A stretch of DNA of 64,000 nt from Dechloromonas aromatica (nom. nud.) (GCA_017848965.1 JAFIHA010000040.1:18560-82559), one strand, 5' to 3'. Numbered from the stretch's first letter, positions 20,201-28,717 are shown. The notes: generated from the sequence alone by a model not told the origin. Made by a program: numbers and translations.

Positions 20201-22512
20201 AGGGCTTCGTAGACGGCTTCGCGCTGGCTGGCGATGTCGGCGAGGAAGTTCTCCTGTTCGGCAAAGCGCCCTTCCAGTTCCTCCAGTCGGGCGAGCAGGC
20301 GGGTCAGCGCTTCGTCGCATTTCTCCGGCGTGTCGGCGAATTCCAGCGCGCTTTCGACGGTCTGGCCGAAGAGTTTGAACTGGGCGCCGAATTCGGCGGC
20401 GGCTTCGGCGCTGCCCAGATTGCGGCGCCGATTGCGGGCTTCCGCGCGCAGGCGGTTGGTCTCGGCGTAAAGCACGGAAATGCGGTCGAGGATGTCGGTG
20501 CGCAGGACCGCATCGCCGCCGGGCAGGTTGCCCAACTGTTCGCTCAACAGGTCGAGACCGCCGGCGACGGCGTCGAGTTCGCCAAGAATCTGCTCGAGCG
20601 CCTGAGCCGTCGCCGCCTGCGGGATGCGAGCGGCGAGCGCGTCGAGCAGGTGGCGCTGCCCGGCGAAGGCGTCCGGCGTCGCGAGAAACTGCATGGCGCG
20701 CTCGCCGACCCGGTTCTGTTCTTCGGCCAGTGCCTGATCCATCGCCTCGATGCGCGGCAGATCGGCGTAGCGCAGTTCCTTCAGCGTCTGCAGGCGGCCG
20801 CGCCGCTCGCGCAACAAGTTGAGGGCGCTGACGAATTCGTCGGAACTGCGCCACAGCATGCCGGCGATCCGGGTCAGCAACTCGCGCTGTTCGGTTTCGG
20901 CGGCAGCCAGGGCCTGTGCCGTCTCGCGGCGGATGCTGTCGACCTTTTCGAACTCGGCCAGGGTCAGGCGGGCGCCTTCGCCGATCGCCCGCAGTTCGTC
21001 GCCGAGTCCGCCGGCTTCTGCTTCGCCGATCCAGAAATAGGCATCCTGGGCGCGGCTGCACTGGCGGATCAGGTCTTCGTAGGCGGTTCGGGTTGGCACC
21101 TGTTCGCGCACGGCGCGGGCGATTGCGTTCAATTCGGAGATGCCGCGTACCAGTTCGGCGTTGCCGATGCGGCCGAAGAAACCCTGACCGGCGCTCTGCT
21201 GGCCGGCGTGTTCGTCGCTGCTGAACGGCGTCTGCCACAGCTGCATCGGGTGTACCCGGGTCGGCTCGCCGCCGTCGGCCTGGAAGACCAGGATGCGGCC
21301 GTCCGGGAAGCGGGCGTAGCCGTTGCCGAGGATCGGCGCGCCGAGGGTCTTGTCGATCAGGTTGTAGGTGAACAGCGCGTAATGGCCAAGGCCGGGCTGG
21401 TAGAAGACGTAGAGCACGTCCTCGCCGTTCGGCGAGCGCAGGACGCGCTTGAAACGCAAGTTGTCGAGCATCGCTTCCGGCAGGTCGAAACGCTTGTGCT
21501 CGCCGGACTGAAGGTAGTAGCCGCCGGGGAAGATGACGCCGTGGTCTTCCGGCAACTGGATGCAGGAGACGCCGATGGCGTCGATGCGGGTGACGCTCTG
21601 CGTGCGCGTGTTGTAGACCAGGTAGCGCACCGTCTGCTCGCGGTAGGGCTTGATGCGCAGCAGGATCAGCAGGCCGAGCCGGGCGTAGGCGACTTCGGCG
21701 TCGTCCAGCGACTGCGTCTTGTCCTCGACCGCTTCGCTGTAGATGCCGAGCCCGCTCTCGGTGTTGTTCTCGATCTTGACCGTCAGGTCGCCGCCGATGG
21801 TTTCGACGAAGACCGTGTCGAGAATGTTGATGTGCGGATGACGGCCGCCGACCTGGTCCTCGCGCCGGGTCGGCGTCCATTCGAAATCATGGCTCGGCGG
21901 CAGCGCCATGTCGCGTTCGCCGCGATTGTCGATGTAGCGCAGGCTGCCGTCGTTTTCCAGGCTCCAGCGGAAAACGCGCAGGTCGTGCAGTTGCTGGCCG
22001 ATCTGGAAGGCGGCGAGCAGCTTGTCCTGGGTGACGCGCAACTGGGTCAGCGTCGCCTGCTTGTAATAGGCGTGCAGTTCACGGAAATCGGAAACGAAGC
22101 GCTGGTCCTCGAGGAAGCTGCCGGCCAGTGGCAGGGCTTCGAGTTCGTCGCCGCCGCCCGTCTCGGCCAGCCGGTAGAGGGCGAAGACGTCGCCGACGGC
22201 GGTTTCCTTGCGCAACCCGATGAAGACGTTGTAGCCGAAGAGCAGGCGGTCGCCGATGCGGACGATGTCGCGGGCGACGCAGTTGTTTTCGGTGCGGGCC
22301 CGGGTGCGCAGGATCAGCGACTGCTCGTTGCGGCCGAATTCGGCAACGCGCGCCGCGTTCAGCGCCTGGGTCCGGGTCAGCAGCGCGTCGCCGTGACCGG
22401 CGAGGCGTTTCTTCAGCAGCTCGTAACTGCCGCTGTCGCCGACCATGGCGTCAGTCGGGTCGGTCGTCGCGGTAGCCGGGATTTCAGGTGCAGGCGTATT
22501 CGTGGAAGCCAT
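17221..22512 (-). CDS. Giant AAA ATPase (DUF3686-type, annotated elsewhere as 'DNA repair ATPase')
   Basis: 1763 residues, cytoplasmic, with no membrane segment. The N-terminal ~600 residues look like a repeat-rich domain with beta-strand character (RDIVRIGDRLLFGYNVFIG, the segment containing VYNTRTQSVTRIDAIG). Long helical coiled-coil stretches occupy roughly 500-1000 (e.g. around ERRGRLQTLKELRYADLPR). The AAA module is near residues 1300-1480, with Walker A LISPPGYGKTTLMEYV, Walker B MLYLDDIQHTSPEF and sensor-like VVMAGNPYTES, resembling MoxR-class ATPases. The DUF3686/'DNA repair ATPase' label is from memory, and the repair role is not supported here. The neighbours (PspA, flotillin) suggest an ATP-driven remodeller of membrane-associated assemblies. 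It overlaps the PLD-like gene by 4 bp. Confidence 0.85.
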   Translation of the reverse strand: MASTNTPAPEIPATATTDPTDAMVGDSGSYELLKKRLAGHGDALLTRTQALNAARVAEFGRNEQSLILRTRARTENNCVARDIVRIGDRLLFGYNVFIGLRKETAVGDVFALYRLAETGGGDELEALPLAGSFLEDQRFVSDFRELHAYYKQATLTQLRVTQDKLLAAFQIGQQLHDLRVFRWSLENDGSLRYIDNRGERDMALPPSHDFEWTPTRREDQVGGRHPHINILDTVFVETIGGDLTVKIENNTESGLGIYSEAVEDKTQSLDDAEVAYARLGLLILLRIKPYREQTVRYLVYNTRTQSVTRIDAIGVSCIQLPEDHGVIFPGGYYLQSGEHKRFDLPEAMLDNLRFKRVLRSPNGEDVLYVFYQPGLGHYALFTYNLIDKTLGAPILGNGYARFPDGRILVFQADGGEPTRVHPMQLWQTPFSSDEHAGQQSAGQGFFGRIGNAELVRGISELNAIARAVREQVPTRTAYEDLIRQCSRAQDAYFWIGEAEAGGLGDELRAIGEGARLTLAEFEKVDSIRRETAQALAAAETEQRELLTRIAGMLWRSSDEFVSALNLLRERRGRLQTLKELRYADLPRIEAMDQALAEEQNRVGERAMQFLATPDAFAGQRHLLDALAARIPQAATAQALEQILGELDAVAGGLDLLSEQLGNLPGGDAVLRTDILDRISVLYAETNRLRAEARNRRRNLGSAEAAAEFGAQFKLFGQTVESALEFADTPEKCDEALTRLLARLEELEGRFAEQENFLADIASQREAVYEALSARRQSLLDARQRRVRSLNDAAARILDGIPRRVAKFQEIAEVHGYFAADPLIGKLQKLVEDLRALGDGVAADDLDTRIKTARDQALRSVRDRRELLGDDGNTLRFGRHAFTVSQQALDLTLVPRDEKLAWHLTGTDYYASVDDTRLDPFRALWEQPLISETPALARAEYLAGSLLYAALNGQDGMSWTELQQAASGDSPALPGLVRQYAATRYREGYQKGIHDDDAARLLAALIRMQGEAGLLAWGPKQRVLALLYWQHGCFLAAREALQRQARTALQLQLQFAASDALTRLEANTAHALQHFAREFDPAADGEGAFATDGEHLPVLCAQAAAYLIRQLAAERADAHWVIAGPADDLADALVKELERTQQHGDWQRDLDSAEPAERWHLVRAWVAAFAVTQAPGAVDWIDDAAGRLAVALPRRRVNASLATVVDGLRSEHPRIVDGRLALNLNDFWQRFDDHRNRIVPAFEQFQQCRHDLLAAEKARLGIAQFQAKPLSTFVRNRLIDEVYLPLLGDNLAKQLGTAGAGNRTDRMGLLLLISPPGYGKTTLMEYVADRLGLVFVRINCPVLGHDVTALDPAAAAHGAARQELEKLNLGLAMGSNVMLYLDDIQHTSPEFLQKFIALADGTRRIEGVWKGEARTYDMRGKRFAVVMAGNPYTESGDVFKIPDMLANRADIYNLGDVLDGREALFALSYIENSLTANPALLPLASRDPKDVQLLVRLAEGEEIPGSAFSHPYSALEQEELVALMQRLFRIRDLLLKVNLAYIDSAAQKDSYRTEPPFKLQGSYRNMTKLAGKVTAIMRDEEIDALLRDHYRGEAQTLTTGAEENLLKLAELLGTPSADERARWTAIKEAFVRQRKLGGDDSDPGTRIAASLLDVARAVDGLKPDSALADRLGDGLDRIEAGLRAVRPSVHVEPGDLSQFAGVVGDMVKAYEKVLLPLVTATYHKIRLDHSMWDEMKRVSTYLDKLDKEAGGNPPPEKPKPRSKP

Positions 22513-22541
22513 GGCGGGGCGCCCCTAGAGGTGGTTCACAG

Positions 22542-22567
22542 CGCTCCGCCCGGCGGCGGGCGGAGCG
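22542..22567. other. GC-rich intercistronic hairpin between flotillin and ATPase genes
   Basis: CGCTCCGCCCG and CGGGCGGAGCG form an 11-bp perfect stem with a 4-base loop in the 78-bp gap. No T-run follows on the minus strand, so attenuation or mRNA end protection is more likely than full termination. Confidence 0.6.
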
Positions 22568-22590
22568 TTTCCGGAGAATCGCGCCGGTCG

Positions 22591-24702
22591 TCAGTCGGCG
22601 CGCTTGCCGATGCCGGCGAGCAGGGTGCGCAAGGCTGCCTGCTGTTCGGCGCTGCCGTCGCGCATGACCTTGGTCAGCAAGGCGGCGACCGAGAGATTCT
22701 GCAGTTCGCCGGCCGAACCGCCGAGGGCGCCGACGATGTCGCGGACGTCGCCGACCAGGTCGCGGTCGCCGCTCAGGTGATCCTTGAGCGCCACCTGCAG
22801 CGTGCTGCTCTTGCCGATCGTCGCGTCGATGCCCTTGCCGATCGACAGCGCGTTGACGAAGCGGTCGAAGTAGTCGCCCTCGCCGCCGACGATGTCGATC
22901 TTCGCGTTGGCCAGCGCGGTGCCGAGCACTTCGGCCTGCTGGCGGGCGATCGAGGTCTGGGCGTCGATCGCCTTCAGGGTGGCGATCTGCGCGTTGTCGA
23001 GGCGCATGCGGAACTCTTCGTGTTCGCGCGTCGCCGGGTTCATCGCCTGCATCGCTTCGAACTTCTCGCGCAGGCCCTTGGCTTCGGCCTGGAAGCGGGC
23101 TTCGACGACTTCCGCCTCGGCGTGGCCGGTCTTGGCGATGACCTCGGCGTCGGCGGCGCGCACCGTGACCTGGGCCAGGCCGAGCTTTTCCTTGCCCTGG
23201 GCTTCGGCTTCGAGCTTGGCGCGCAGCGCCTCGGCCTCGGCCAGACCGAACTTGCTGACGGCGTCGGCGTCGGCCATCTTGACCTTGGCGGCGACCATGC
23301 CCTGCTTTTCCTCGGCGTCGGCGGTGACCATCATCACCTTGGCCTGGGCCAGGCCGGTGGCGGCAGCCAGCGCCTCGACGCCTTCGGCTTCGCGCTTCTT
23401 GGCTTCGGCTTCCTTCTCGGCGACCTTGAGGTGGGCTTCGGCCAGCGTCTGTTCCTCGGCCGCCTTGTGCCGCGCCTTGCGCTCCTGGGCTTCTGCCGCC
23501 TTGACTTCGAGCACCAGTTTTTCTTCCGCCTGGCCCTCGGCCAGGATGACGACCGATTTCTTGGTGCGGTCGGCCTCGGCGACGACGCGTACTTCCTTGA
23601 TCGCCTCTTCCTGTTCGGCAACCGTGCGCTCGACGATCACCCGTTCGCGGATGACGTCGGCGATCGCCTTCTTCTGCACTTCGACGGCGCGGTCCTTGTC
23701 GATGCGCTGCAGGGTGACTTCCTTCTCGCGGTCGACGATTTCCAGTTCGCGGGCGCGGGTGACCTTTTCTTCCTCGACGGCGACCGCCCGTTTGCGGTTG
23801 TTTTCCGCGACTTCCTTCTCGCGCTGGGCGTTTTCCTGTTGTACTGCGATCGCCTGTTCGGAGAGTAGACGGGCCAGCTCGGCCTTGGTGTGTTCCTCGG
23901 CCTGGATCTTCGCCGTTTCCGCCTGTTCGCGGGCACGCACCGAGGCGACCTCGCGCTGCTGGCGCGACTGGGCGTCGGCCTGCTGGCGTTCCAGTTCGAG
24001 CAGCGCTTCCTGGGTTTCGACGTCCTTCTTCTTGATCTGCATTTCCTCGTTGCGGCGCAGCTCGTTGGTGCGCACCCGTTCGACGGCGGTCAGTTCGGTG
24101 ATCTTCTTGATCCCCTGGGCGTCGAGGATGTTGTGGGTGTCGAGTTTCTGCAGCGGGGTTTGTTCCAGGTAATCGATGGCGGCATCTTCGAGCACGTAAC
24201 CGGAAAGATCGTCGCCGATCTGGCGGACGATCTCGTCGCGGAAACGGTCGCGCGCCTGATACAGCTCGATGAAATCCATCGACTTGCCGACCGTCTTCAG
24301 CGCTTCGGAGAACTTCGCCGAGAACAGGTCTTCGAGGATTTCCGGGCTTGAGGCGCGATCGCAACCGATGCCCTGCGCCACCTTGAGGACGTCCTCGGCG
24401 GTCTTGTTGACGCGGACGAAGAACTTGACCTTGATGTCGGCGCGGATGTTGTCCTGGCAGATCAGGCCTTCGCTACCGGAGCGGTCGATTTCGATCGTCT
24501 TCAGCGAGATTTCCATCAGCTCGGCCTTGTGGATGATCGGATAGACCATGCGGCCGGTGAAGGTGACTTCGGGTTCGGCGCGCAGCGTGTTGACGATCAT
24601 TGCGTAGCCCTGTTCGACCTTGTGATAGAACTTGGCGAACAGCGCAATCATGCCGAGGCTGAGTAAGACCAGCACCGCGACGGCGATTATTACCGGCTCC
24701 AT
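22591..24702 (-). CDS. Flotillin-family protein (YqiK-like), SPFH/Band 7 domain
   Basis: 703 residues. One N-terminal membrane helix (IIAVAVLVLLSLGMIALFAKF) precedes the SPFH domain (~residues 25-210, including IRADIKVKFFVRV). A very long charged coiled coil rich in Glu/Ala/Lys spans about 210-560, followed by a C-terminal flotillin tail. It should oligomerise at the inner membrane and organise lipid domains. The length exceeds E. coli YqiK (about 550). It follows the YqiJ-like gene by 40 bp, the same pairing as yqiJ-yqiK. An AAGGGG ribosome site precedes the ATG. Confidence 0.92.
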   Translation of the reverse strand: MEPVIIAVAVLVLLSLGMIALFAKFYHKVEQGYAMIVNTLRAEPEVTFTGRMVYPIIHKAELMEISLKTIEIDRSGSEGLICQDNIRADIKVKFFVRVNKTAEDVLKVAQGIGCDRASSPEILEDLFSAKFSEALKTVGKSMDFIELYQARDRFRDEIVRQIGDDLSGYVLEDAAIDYLEQTPLQKLDTHNILDAQGIKKITELTAVERVRTNELRRNEEMQIKKKDVETQEALLELERQQADAQSRQQREVASVRAREQAETAKIQAEEHTKAELARLLSEQAIAVQQENAQREKEVAENNRKRAVAVEEEKVTRARELEIVDREKEVTLQRIDKDRAVEVQKKAIADVIRERVIVERTVAEQEEAIKEVRVVAEADRTKKSVVILAEGQAEEKLVLEVKAAEAQERKARHKAAEEQTLAEAHLKVAEKEAEAKKREAEGVEALAAATGLAQAKVMMVTADAEEKQGMVAAKVKMADADAVSKFGLAEAEALRAKLEAEAQGKEKLGLAQVTVRAADAEVIAKTGHAEAEVVEARFQAEAKGLREKFEAMQAMNPATREHEEFRMRLDNAQIATLKAIDAQTSIARQQAEVLGTALANAKIDIVGGEGDYFDRFVNALSIGKGIDATIGKSSTLQVALKDHLSGDRDLVGDVRDIVGALGGSAGELQNLSVAALLTKVMRDGSAEQQAALRTLLAGIGKRAD

Positions 24703-24742
24703 GGATTTCCCCTTGCTTGAGTTTGAGTGAATTGAAAACAGG

Positions 24743-25384
24743 TCAGTCGATCTGGTCGTCGGCGGCGATCAGGTAGCGGGCGCCGGCCGCGTCGTAGTCG
24801 AGGATGCGGGCAGTAGAACCCTTGCCCAGGGTGTTCGGCGTTTCCGCCCACACCCGGATATTGACCGGCGCGCCGCGGGTGGCGACTTCTGCGCGGCCGA
24901 ATTTCTCATCCACCGTCGCCGTCAGCACCTTGCATTCCTGACCGACCAGCGCCGCGTTGGAGATCGCGCTGTGGGTGACGAAGAGGCCGCGCAGCGGGCG
25001 GATCAGCCTGGCGGTGACGGGAATCGCCAGGGCCAGCGCGACCAGCATGACGGCCAGTCCGGCAATGCCGCGCAGCAGGCTGGTCGGCACCAGCGGCAGC
25101 AGCCACATCGCCGCCAGGCAGGTGACGGTCCACGAGACCAGCACGAGCAGGCTGAGGACGACCGAGAATGGCACGCCGTTCAGCCCCATGGCGACCAGGT
25201 AGCTGGCCAGATCGCCGATTTCGTCGACATCGGCGTCGGTGTGCAGCTCGGCCTCGATGACCGGCCCCGAATCGATGTCGACGATGCCGATCAGCGACAG
25301 CAGCCAATAGACGAGGACGACGCCGAGCAGCACCGTGTAGATGACGCTGGGAAAGGAGGTCGCTGCGTCGAGGAAAGCGATCAT
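24743..25384 (-). CDS. YqiJ-like inner-membrane protein with OB-fold (NfeD-related)
   Basis: 213 residues. Three membrane helices (near residues 14-36, 76-98 and 105-128) are followed by a C-terminal OB-fold-like beta domain (ALVGQECKVLTATVDEKFGRA, then VNIRVWAE), as in NfeD/YqiJ partners of flotillins. It overlaps the upstream RHH-like gene by 4 bp and precedes the flotillin gene, consistent with a membrane complex. Confidence 0.87.
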   Translation of the reverse strand: MIAFLDAATSFPSVIYTVLLGVVLVYWLLSLIGIVDIDSGPVIEAELHTDADVDEIGDLASYLVAMGLNGVPFSVVLSLLVLVSWTVTCLAAMWLLPLVPTSLLRGIAGLAVMLVALALAIPVTARLIRPLRGLFVTHSAISNAALVGQECKVLTATVDEKFGRAEVATRGAPVNIRVWAETPNTLGKGSTARILDYDAAGARYLIAADDQID

Positions 25385-25722
25385 GGGGCCGTTCTTTCTG
25401 TCCTGGCGTTGGCGAAGTCGATCAGTACGCGGGTCACCCTTTCCTTGATCGCCAGCCGGTCATCCGCCGCCAGCCCGTAGCGTTCGGCGAGCAGTGCGTA
25501 GTCGGCGGCGGTCAGCGAGACGGTCAGGCGCGGGCGCTTCGGCCGGCTGGCAGTGGGCAGGCCGAGCAGGTGGCGGATCTGGTCGGAGGTCGAGCGGTTG
25601 GCCTCGAAAGCGGTGCGGCGCACCGTTTCGAGCACCTTCTCCTCGACGTCGAAGGCCACCTGGACGGCCTTGATCGCCGCGTCCGAGCTTTGCCAGCGTG
25701 CCGGTTTGCGGGTGACGCTCAT
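25381..25722 (-). CDS. Small RHH-like protein within the PspA/flotillin operon
   Basis: 113 residues, basic. The segment AIKAVQVAFDVEEKVLETVR followed by TAFEANRSTSDQIRHLLGLP reads like a ribbon-helix-helix unit (strand, helix, NRSTSDQIRHLL helix). A second half with LTVSLTAADYALLAERYG may repeat the pattern. It overlaps pspA and the YqiJ-like gene by 4 bp on each side. A DNA-binding role, perhaps at the operon's inverted-repeat operator, is inference. I do not recognise a named family. Confidence 0.65.
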   Translation of the reverse strand: MSVTRKPARWQSSDAAIKAVQVAFDVEEKVLETVRRTAFEANRSTSDQIRHLLGLPTASRPKRPRLTVSLTAADYALLAERYGLAADDRLAIKERVTRVLIDFANARTERTAP

Positions 25723-26426
25723 GCGTCGCCGGTCGGTTTTGCCAGGCGGGCGCGGATGCGCTCCATGACCTTGCGCTGGCGGTCGGCGTCCTGGCCGATG
25801 CCGGCCTCGGCGAGCTTGGTCGCCAGCGCCTTCTCGCCGAGTTCGCGGTCGAGCTGGTCGGCCGCCTGCATGCGGTCGGCCAGATGTTCGTGGCGCTGCT
25901 TGATGCGTTCCAGCGATTCGCGGGCGCTGGCCAGCCGCGAGCCGCTGCTGCCGATGTTGTCGGAGATCGACTGAGTCGCCTTATAGACGCTTTCGGTGGT
26001 CTTGGCGATGGCGATTTCCCGCTCATGTTCGCGGATCTTCGCTTCCGACGCCTTGATCAGTTCCTTCAGCTTGCTCACCTGGGCGGCGAACGAGGTCTGT
26101 GCCTTGCGCTGTTCCTCAAGCTCCAGTTCGATTGCCGCCACCTTGCCGGCGACTTCCTCGGCCAGCGCTTCCTGGGACTTCTCCAGGGCTTCCAGCGCCA
26201 GACCTTCGTAGCGCGCCATCTCGCCTTCCAGGCGGGTGACCGCCCGGGCGCTCTGCATTTCCCTGGCCATCACGTCGGCCAGACTGCTGCGCGCTTCGAG
26301 GATGCTCTGCTTGGCGTCGATGATTTCCTGCTCGTAGATGCGCGTGGCGTTGGCATCGACGACGTTCTCGGCCAGTTCGCGGGCGCTGCCGCGCAACAGG
26401 GTCACCACTTTCTTGATCACGGACAT
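25719..26426 (-). CDS. PspA/IM30 (ESCRT-III-like) protein, YjfJ type
   Basis: 235 residues, almost entirely helical coiled coil. The N-terminal amphipathic helix (MSVIKKVVTLLRGSARELAEN) would bind membrane. The C-terminus LATKLAEAGIGQDADRQRKV matches the LAEAGIG tail of E. coli YjfJ rather than classical PspA. Such proteins assemble into membrane-bound rods or helical scaffolds. The ATG at 26426 was chosen because it begins the amphipathic helix; upstream in-frame residues are not PspA-like. It lies 11 bp after the YjfI gene. Confidence 0.9.
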   Translation of the reverse strand: MSVIKKVVTLLRGSARELAENVVDANATRIYEQEIIDAKQSILEARSSLADVMAREMQSARAVTRLEGEMARYEGLALEALEKSQEALAEEVAGKVAAIELELEEQRKAQTSFAAQVSKLKELIKASEAKIREHEREIAIAKTTESVYKATQSISDNIGSSGSRLASARESLERIKQRHEHLADRMQAADQLDRELGEKALATKLAEAGIGQDADRQRKVMERIRARLAKPTGDA

Positions 26427-26437
26427 GTTCGTCTCCT

Positions 26438-26857
26438 TCAGTGCAGAAATTCGGACAGGGCGTCCAGTGCATCGAGCGCGTTGTCGCTCAGGGCGGCGAC
26501 GTCCTGGGCGATGTCCTCGCCGCGCGCGTCGCGCGCCAGGGCGCCGGACAGCACGTAGCGCTCGCCGATGCGGCCGAACGAGGAAAGCGGCACCGACGGG
26601 TTGAGGTCGAGCAGCGTTTCGAGCAGTTCGGTGCGGCGTTCCGGCAAGACCTCGCTGTCGCTCCACAGGTAGCACAGGCACAGGATCTGCGAATCCGAAC
26701 AGGTGATGAAGATCGGCAGTTCTTCGCGCGTCTCGATGCTGACCTGGACCACCGGCACCGGTCCGGCAATCGGATGCAACTGTACCGCGAGGCCGCCCAT
26801 CAGGCCGCCGACCAGCTTGTCCAGCCCATCCAGCTTTTCCTTCAGTGTGTTTTCCAT
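26438..26857 (-). CDS. yjfI: YjfI-family protein (DUF2170)
   Basis: 139 residues, soluble. The C-terminal part (VPLSSFGRIGERYVLSGALA, then ALSDNALDALDALSEFLH) aligns closely with E. coli YjfI (PLSSVGI..., LVDNALDLAEI). YjfI also sits directly before the pspA homologue yjfJ in E. coli. The molecular role is unknown to me. It is the first gene of the seven-gene operon, with an AGGA ribosome site, downstream of the operator-bearing promoter at 26888-26929. Confidence 0.88.
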   Translation of the reverse strand: MENTLKEKLDGLDKLVGGLMGGLAVQLHPIAGPVPVVQVSIETREELPIFITCSDSQILCLCYLWSDSEVLPERRTELLETLLDLNPSVPLSSFGRIGERYVLSGALARDARGEDIAQDVAALSDNALDALDALSEFLH

Positions 26858-26887
26858 GTTGTCCTCGTTATGGTTCGTGTGGCATCC

Positions 26888-26916
26888 AGACTAGAAGTGG
26901 AGACATAAAATGTCAA
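26888..26916 (-). promoter_or_regulatory. Sigma-70 promoter of the yjfI-pspA-flotillin operon
   Basis: On the minus strand, a perfect -35 TTGACA (26911-26916) is followed after 17 bp by TAGTCT (26888-26893). It is placed correctly for the yjfI start at 26857. The -35 lies inside the inverted repeat at 26902-26929. Confidence 0.65.
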
Positions 26917-26929
26917 GACATTTTATGTC
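26902..26929. promoter_or_regulatory. Perfect 13+2+13 bp inverted-repeat operator
   Basis: GACATAAAATGTC (26902-26914) and GACATTTTATGTC (26917-26929) are exact reverse complements separated by AA. Each arm is also a small palindrome (GACAT-N3-ATGTC), so the site could hold two dimers. A further GACATTT lies nearby at about 26954-26960. The repeat covers the -35 of the operon promoter, the position of a repressor site. Confidence 0.75.
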
Positions 26930-26995
26930 GGACGACGCATGTCGCTATGATATGACATTTGCCGGTGGTTCATGACCTGGGTGTGACGCGAAGAC

Positions 26996-27031
26996 AATAA
27001 AAAACCCCGACCGGCGAACCGGTCGGGGTTT
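26996..27031 (-). terminator. Terminator of the actP operon
   Basis: AACCCCGACCGG and CCGGTCGGGGTT form a 12-bp stem (27003-27030). On the minus strand it is followed by a T-rich run (complement of AATAAAAA). Confidence 0.88.
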
Positions 27032-27052
27032 CGGGTGAAAGCCGCAGCGGGT

Positions 27053-28717
27053 TTAGTGCTTGGCTGCGCCAGCAGCGCCGTAGCCGGTCTGGGCACGGAC
27101 GTACTGGTCGTCGAAAGCTTCGATTTCGCTCTTGGCGCGGACGCTGGCGTCGCTCTTCGAGAAGATGAAGGCGAGCAGGAAGGCGACCGGCATCGCGAAC
27201 AGCGCCGGCTGGGTGTAGGGGAAGAGCGGGGCGGCGTTGCCCAGCACGTCGACCCACACCGACTTCGAGAAGAGCACGAACAGCACCGCCGAGATCAGGC
27301 CGCCGTAACCGCCCCACAGCGCGCCGCGCGTGGTCAGGCCCTTCCAGTACATGGAGAGGATCAGCACCGGGAAGTTGGCCGCGGCGGCAACGCCGAAAGC
27401 GAGGCCGACCATGAAGGCGATGTTCTGCTTCTCGAAGGCGATGCCGAGGATGATGGCGACGAAGCCGAGGGCGATGGTGGCCATCTTGGAGACGCGGATT
27501 TCCGCAGCTTCGGAAGCCGTACCCTTCTTGATCACGCGAGCGTAGATGTCGTGCGAGATCGCCGAGGCGCCGGCCAGGGCGAGACCGGAAACCACCGCCA
27601 GGATGGTGGCGAAGGCAACCGCGGCGAGGAAGCCGAGCAGCATGTCGCCACCGACCGCCTTGGCCAGGTGCATGGCAACCATGTTGCCGCCGCCGATCAG
27701 CTTCTTGCCGATTTCACCGCCTTCGAAGAACTCGGGGTTCTGGCCGACGATGATGATGCCGGCGAGGCCCATCAGGAAGATGACGTTGAAGAAGTAGGCG
27801 ACGAAGCCGGAAGCGTAGAGCACCGACTTGCGGGCTTCCTTGGCGTCGGTGACGGTGAAGAAGCGCATCAGGATGTGCGGCAGGCCGGCGGTACCGAACA
27901 TCAGGCCGAGGCCGAGCGAGATCGCGGTGACCGGGTCGGCGAGCAGGCTGCCCGGGTGCATCAGCTTTTCACCCAGGGTGTGGACCGACATCGCCTGATC
28001 GACCAGGGCGCCGAACGAGAAGCCGAACTGGCTCATCGCCAGCACCATGACCAGCGTGCCACCGGCCAGCAGCATGCAGGCCTTGATGATCTGCACCCAG
28101 GTGGTGGCAACCATGCCGCCGAAGGTGACATAGACCATCATCAGGATGCCGACGGCGAAGATCGCGACGTTGTATTCGAGGCCGAAAAGCAGCTTGATCA
28201 GCTGACCGGCGCCGACCATCTGGGCGATCAGGTAGAAACAGACGACGACCAGCGAGGAAACCGCGGCCATGGTGCGCACCTTGCCTTGATCCAGGCGGTA
28301 GGCGGTGATGTCGGAGAAGGTGAACTTGCCCAGGTTGCGCAGACGTTCGGCCATCAGGAAGAGGATGATCGGCCAGCCGGCGAAGAAGCACAGCATGTAG
28401 ATGTAGCCGTCGTAGCCCTTGCTGTAGACCATCGCTGTCAGACCGAGCAGGGTGGCGGCGGACATGTAGTCACCGGCGATCGCCAGGCCGTTCTGGAAAC
28501 CGGTGATGCCACCACCGGCGGCGTAGCAGTTGGACGTCGACTTGGTGCGGCTAGCCGCGCCGGAGGTGATGCCCATCGTCATCGCGACGAACAGGCAGAA
28601 CATGATGATGGCGTGCCAGTTGGTGGCTTGCTGTTCCGTCGGGCCGAGGGCGTCGCCGGCGGCAAAGGCCAGAGTGCTCAGGCCGAGCAGCCCGAGCGCG
28701 GGAATGATCTTGCGCAT
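27053..28717 (-). CDS. actP: Cation/acetate symporter ActP
   Basis: Sodium:solute symporter of 554 residues with about 13-14 membrane helices and an apparent N-terminal signal segment ([21 protein letters not shown]). Family marks are [23 protein letters not shown] (cation site region, helix 1) and the long cytoplasmic end. It should import acetate and perhaps other short carboxylates. The start overlaps the stop of the DUF485 gene by 1 bp (TAATG), the usual yjcH-actP arrangement. Confidence 0.93.
   Translation of the reverse strand: MRKIIPALGLLGLSTLAFAAGDALGPTEQQATNWHAIIMFCLFVAMTMGITSGAASRTKSTSNCYAAGGGITGFQNGLAIAGDYMSAATLLGLTAMVYSKGYDGYIYMLCFFAGWPIILFLMAERLRNLGKFTFSDITAYRLDQGKVRTMAAVSSLVVVCFYLIAQMVGAGQLIKLLFGLEYNVAIFAVGILMMVYVTFGGMVATTWVQIIKACMLLAGGTLVMVLAMSQFGFSFGALVDQAMSVHTLGEKLMHPGSLLADPVTAISLGLGLMFGTAGLPHILMRFFTVTDAKEARKSVLYASGFVAYFFNVIFLMGLAGIIIVGQNPEFFEGGEIGKKLIGGGNMVAMHLAKAVGGDMLLGFLAAVAFATILAVVSGLALAGASAISHDIYARVIKKGTASEAAEIRVSKMATIALGFVAIILGIAFEKQNIAFMVGLAFGVAAAANFPVLILSMYWKGLTTRGALWGGYGGLISAVLFVLFSKSVWVDVLGNAAPLFPYTQPALFAMPVAFLLAFIFSKSDASVRAKSEIEAFDDQYVRAQTGYGAAGAAKH

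Noticed and set aside
17221-22512. 'DNA repair' role for the giant ATPase
   Set aside because: The label is inherited by annotation; no nuclease, helicase or DNA-binding motif was seen, and its operon is membrane-related.
17209-23868. A 2219-codon open frame on the plus strand opposite the ATPase and flotillin genes
   Set aside because: GC-rich third positions leave few stops on the opposite strand. The translation is low-complexity with no family motif, while the minus strand carries clear P-loop and SPFH motifs.
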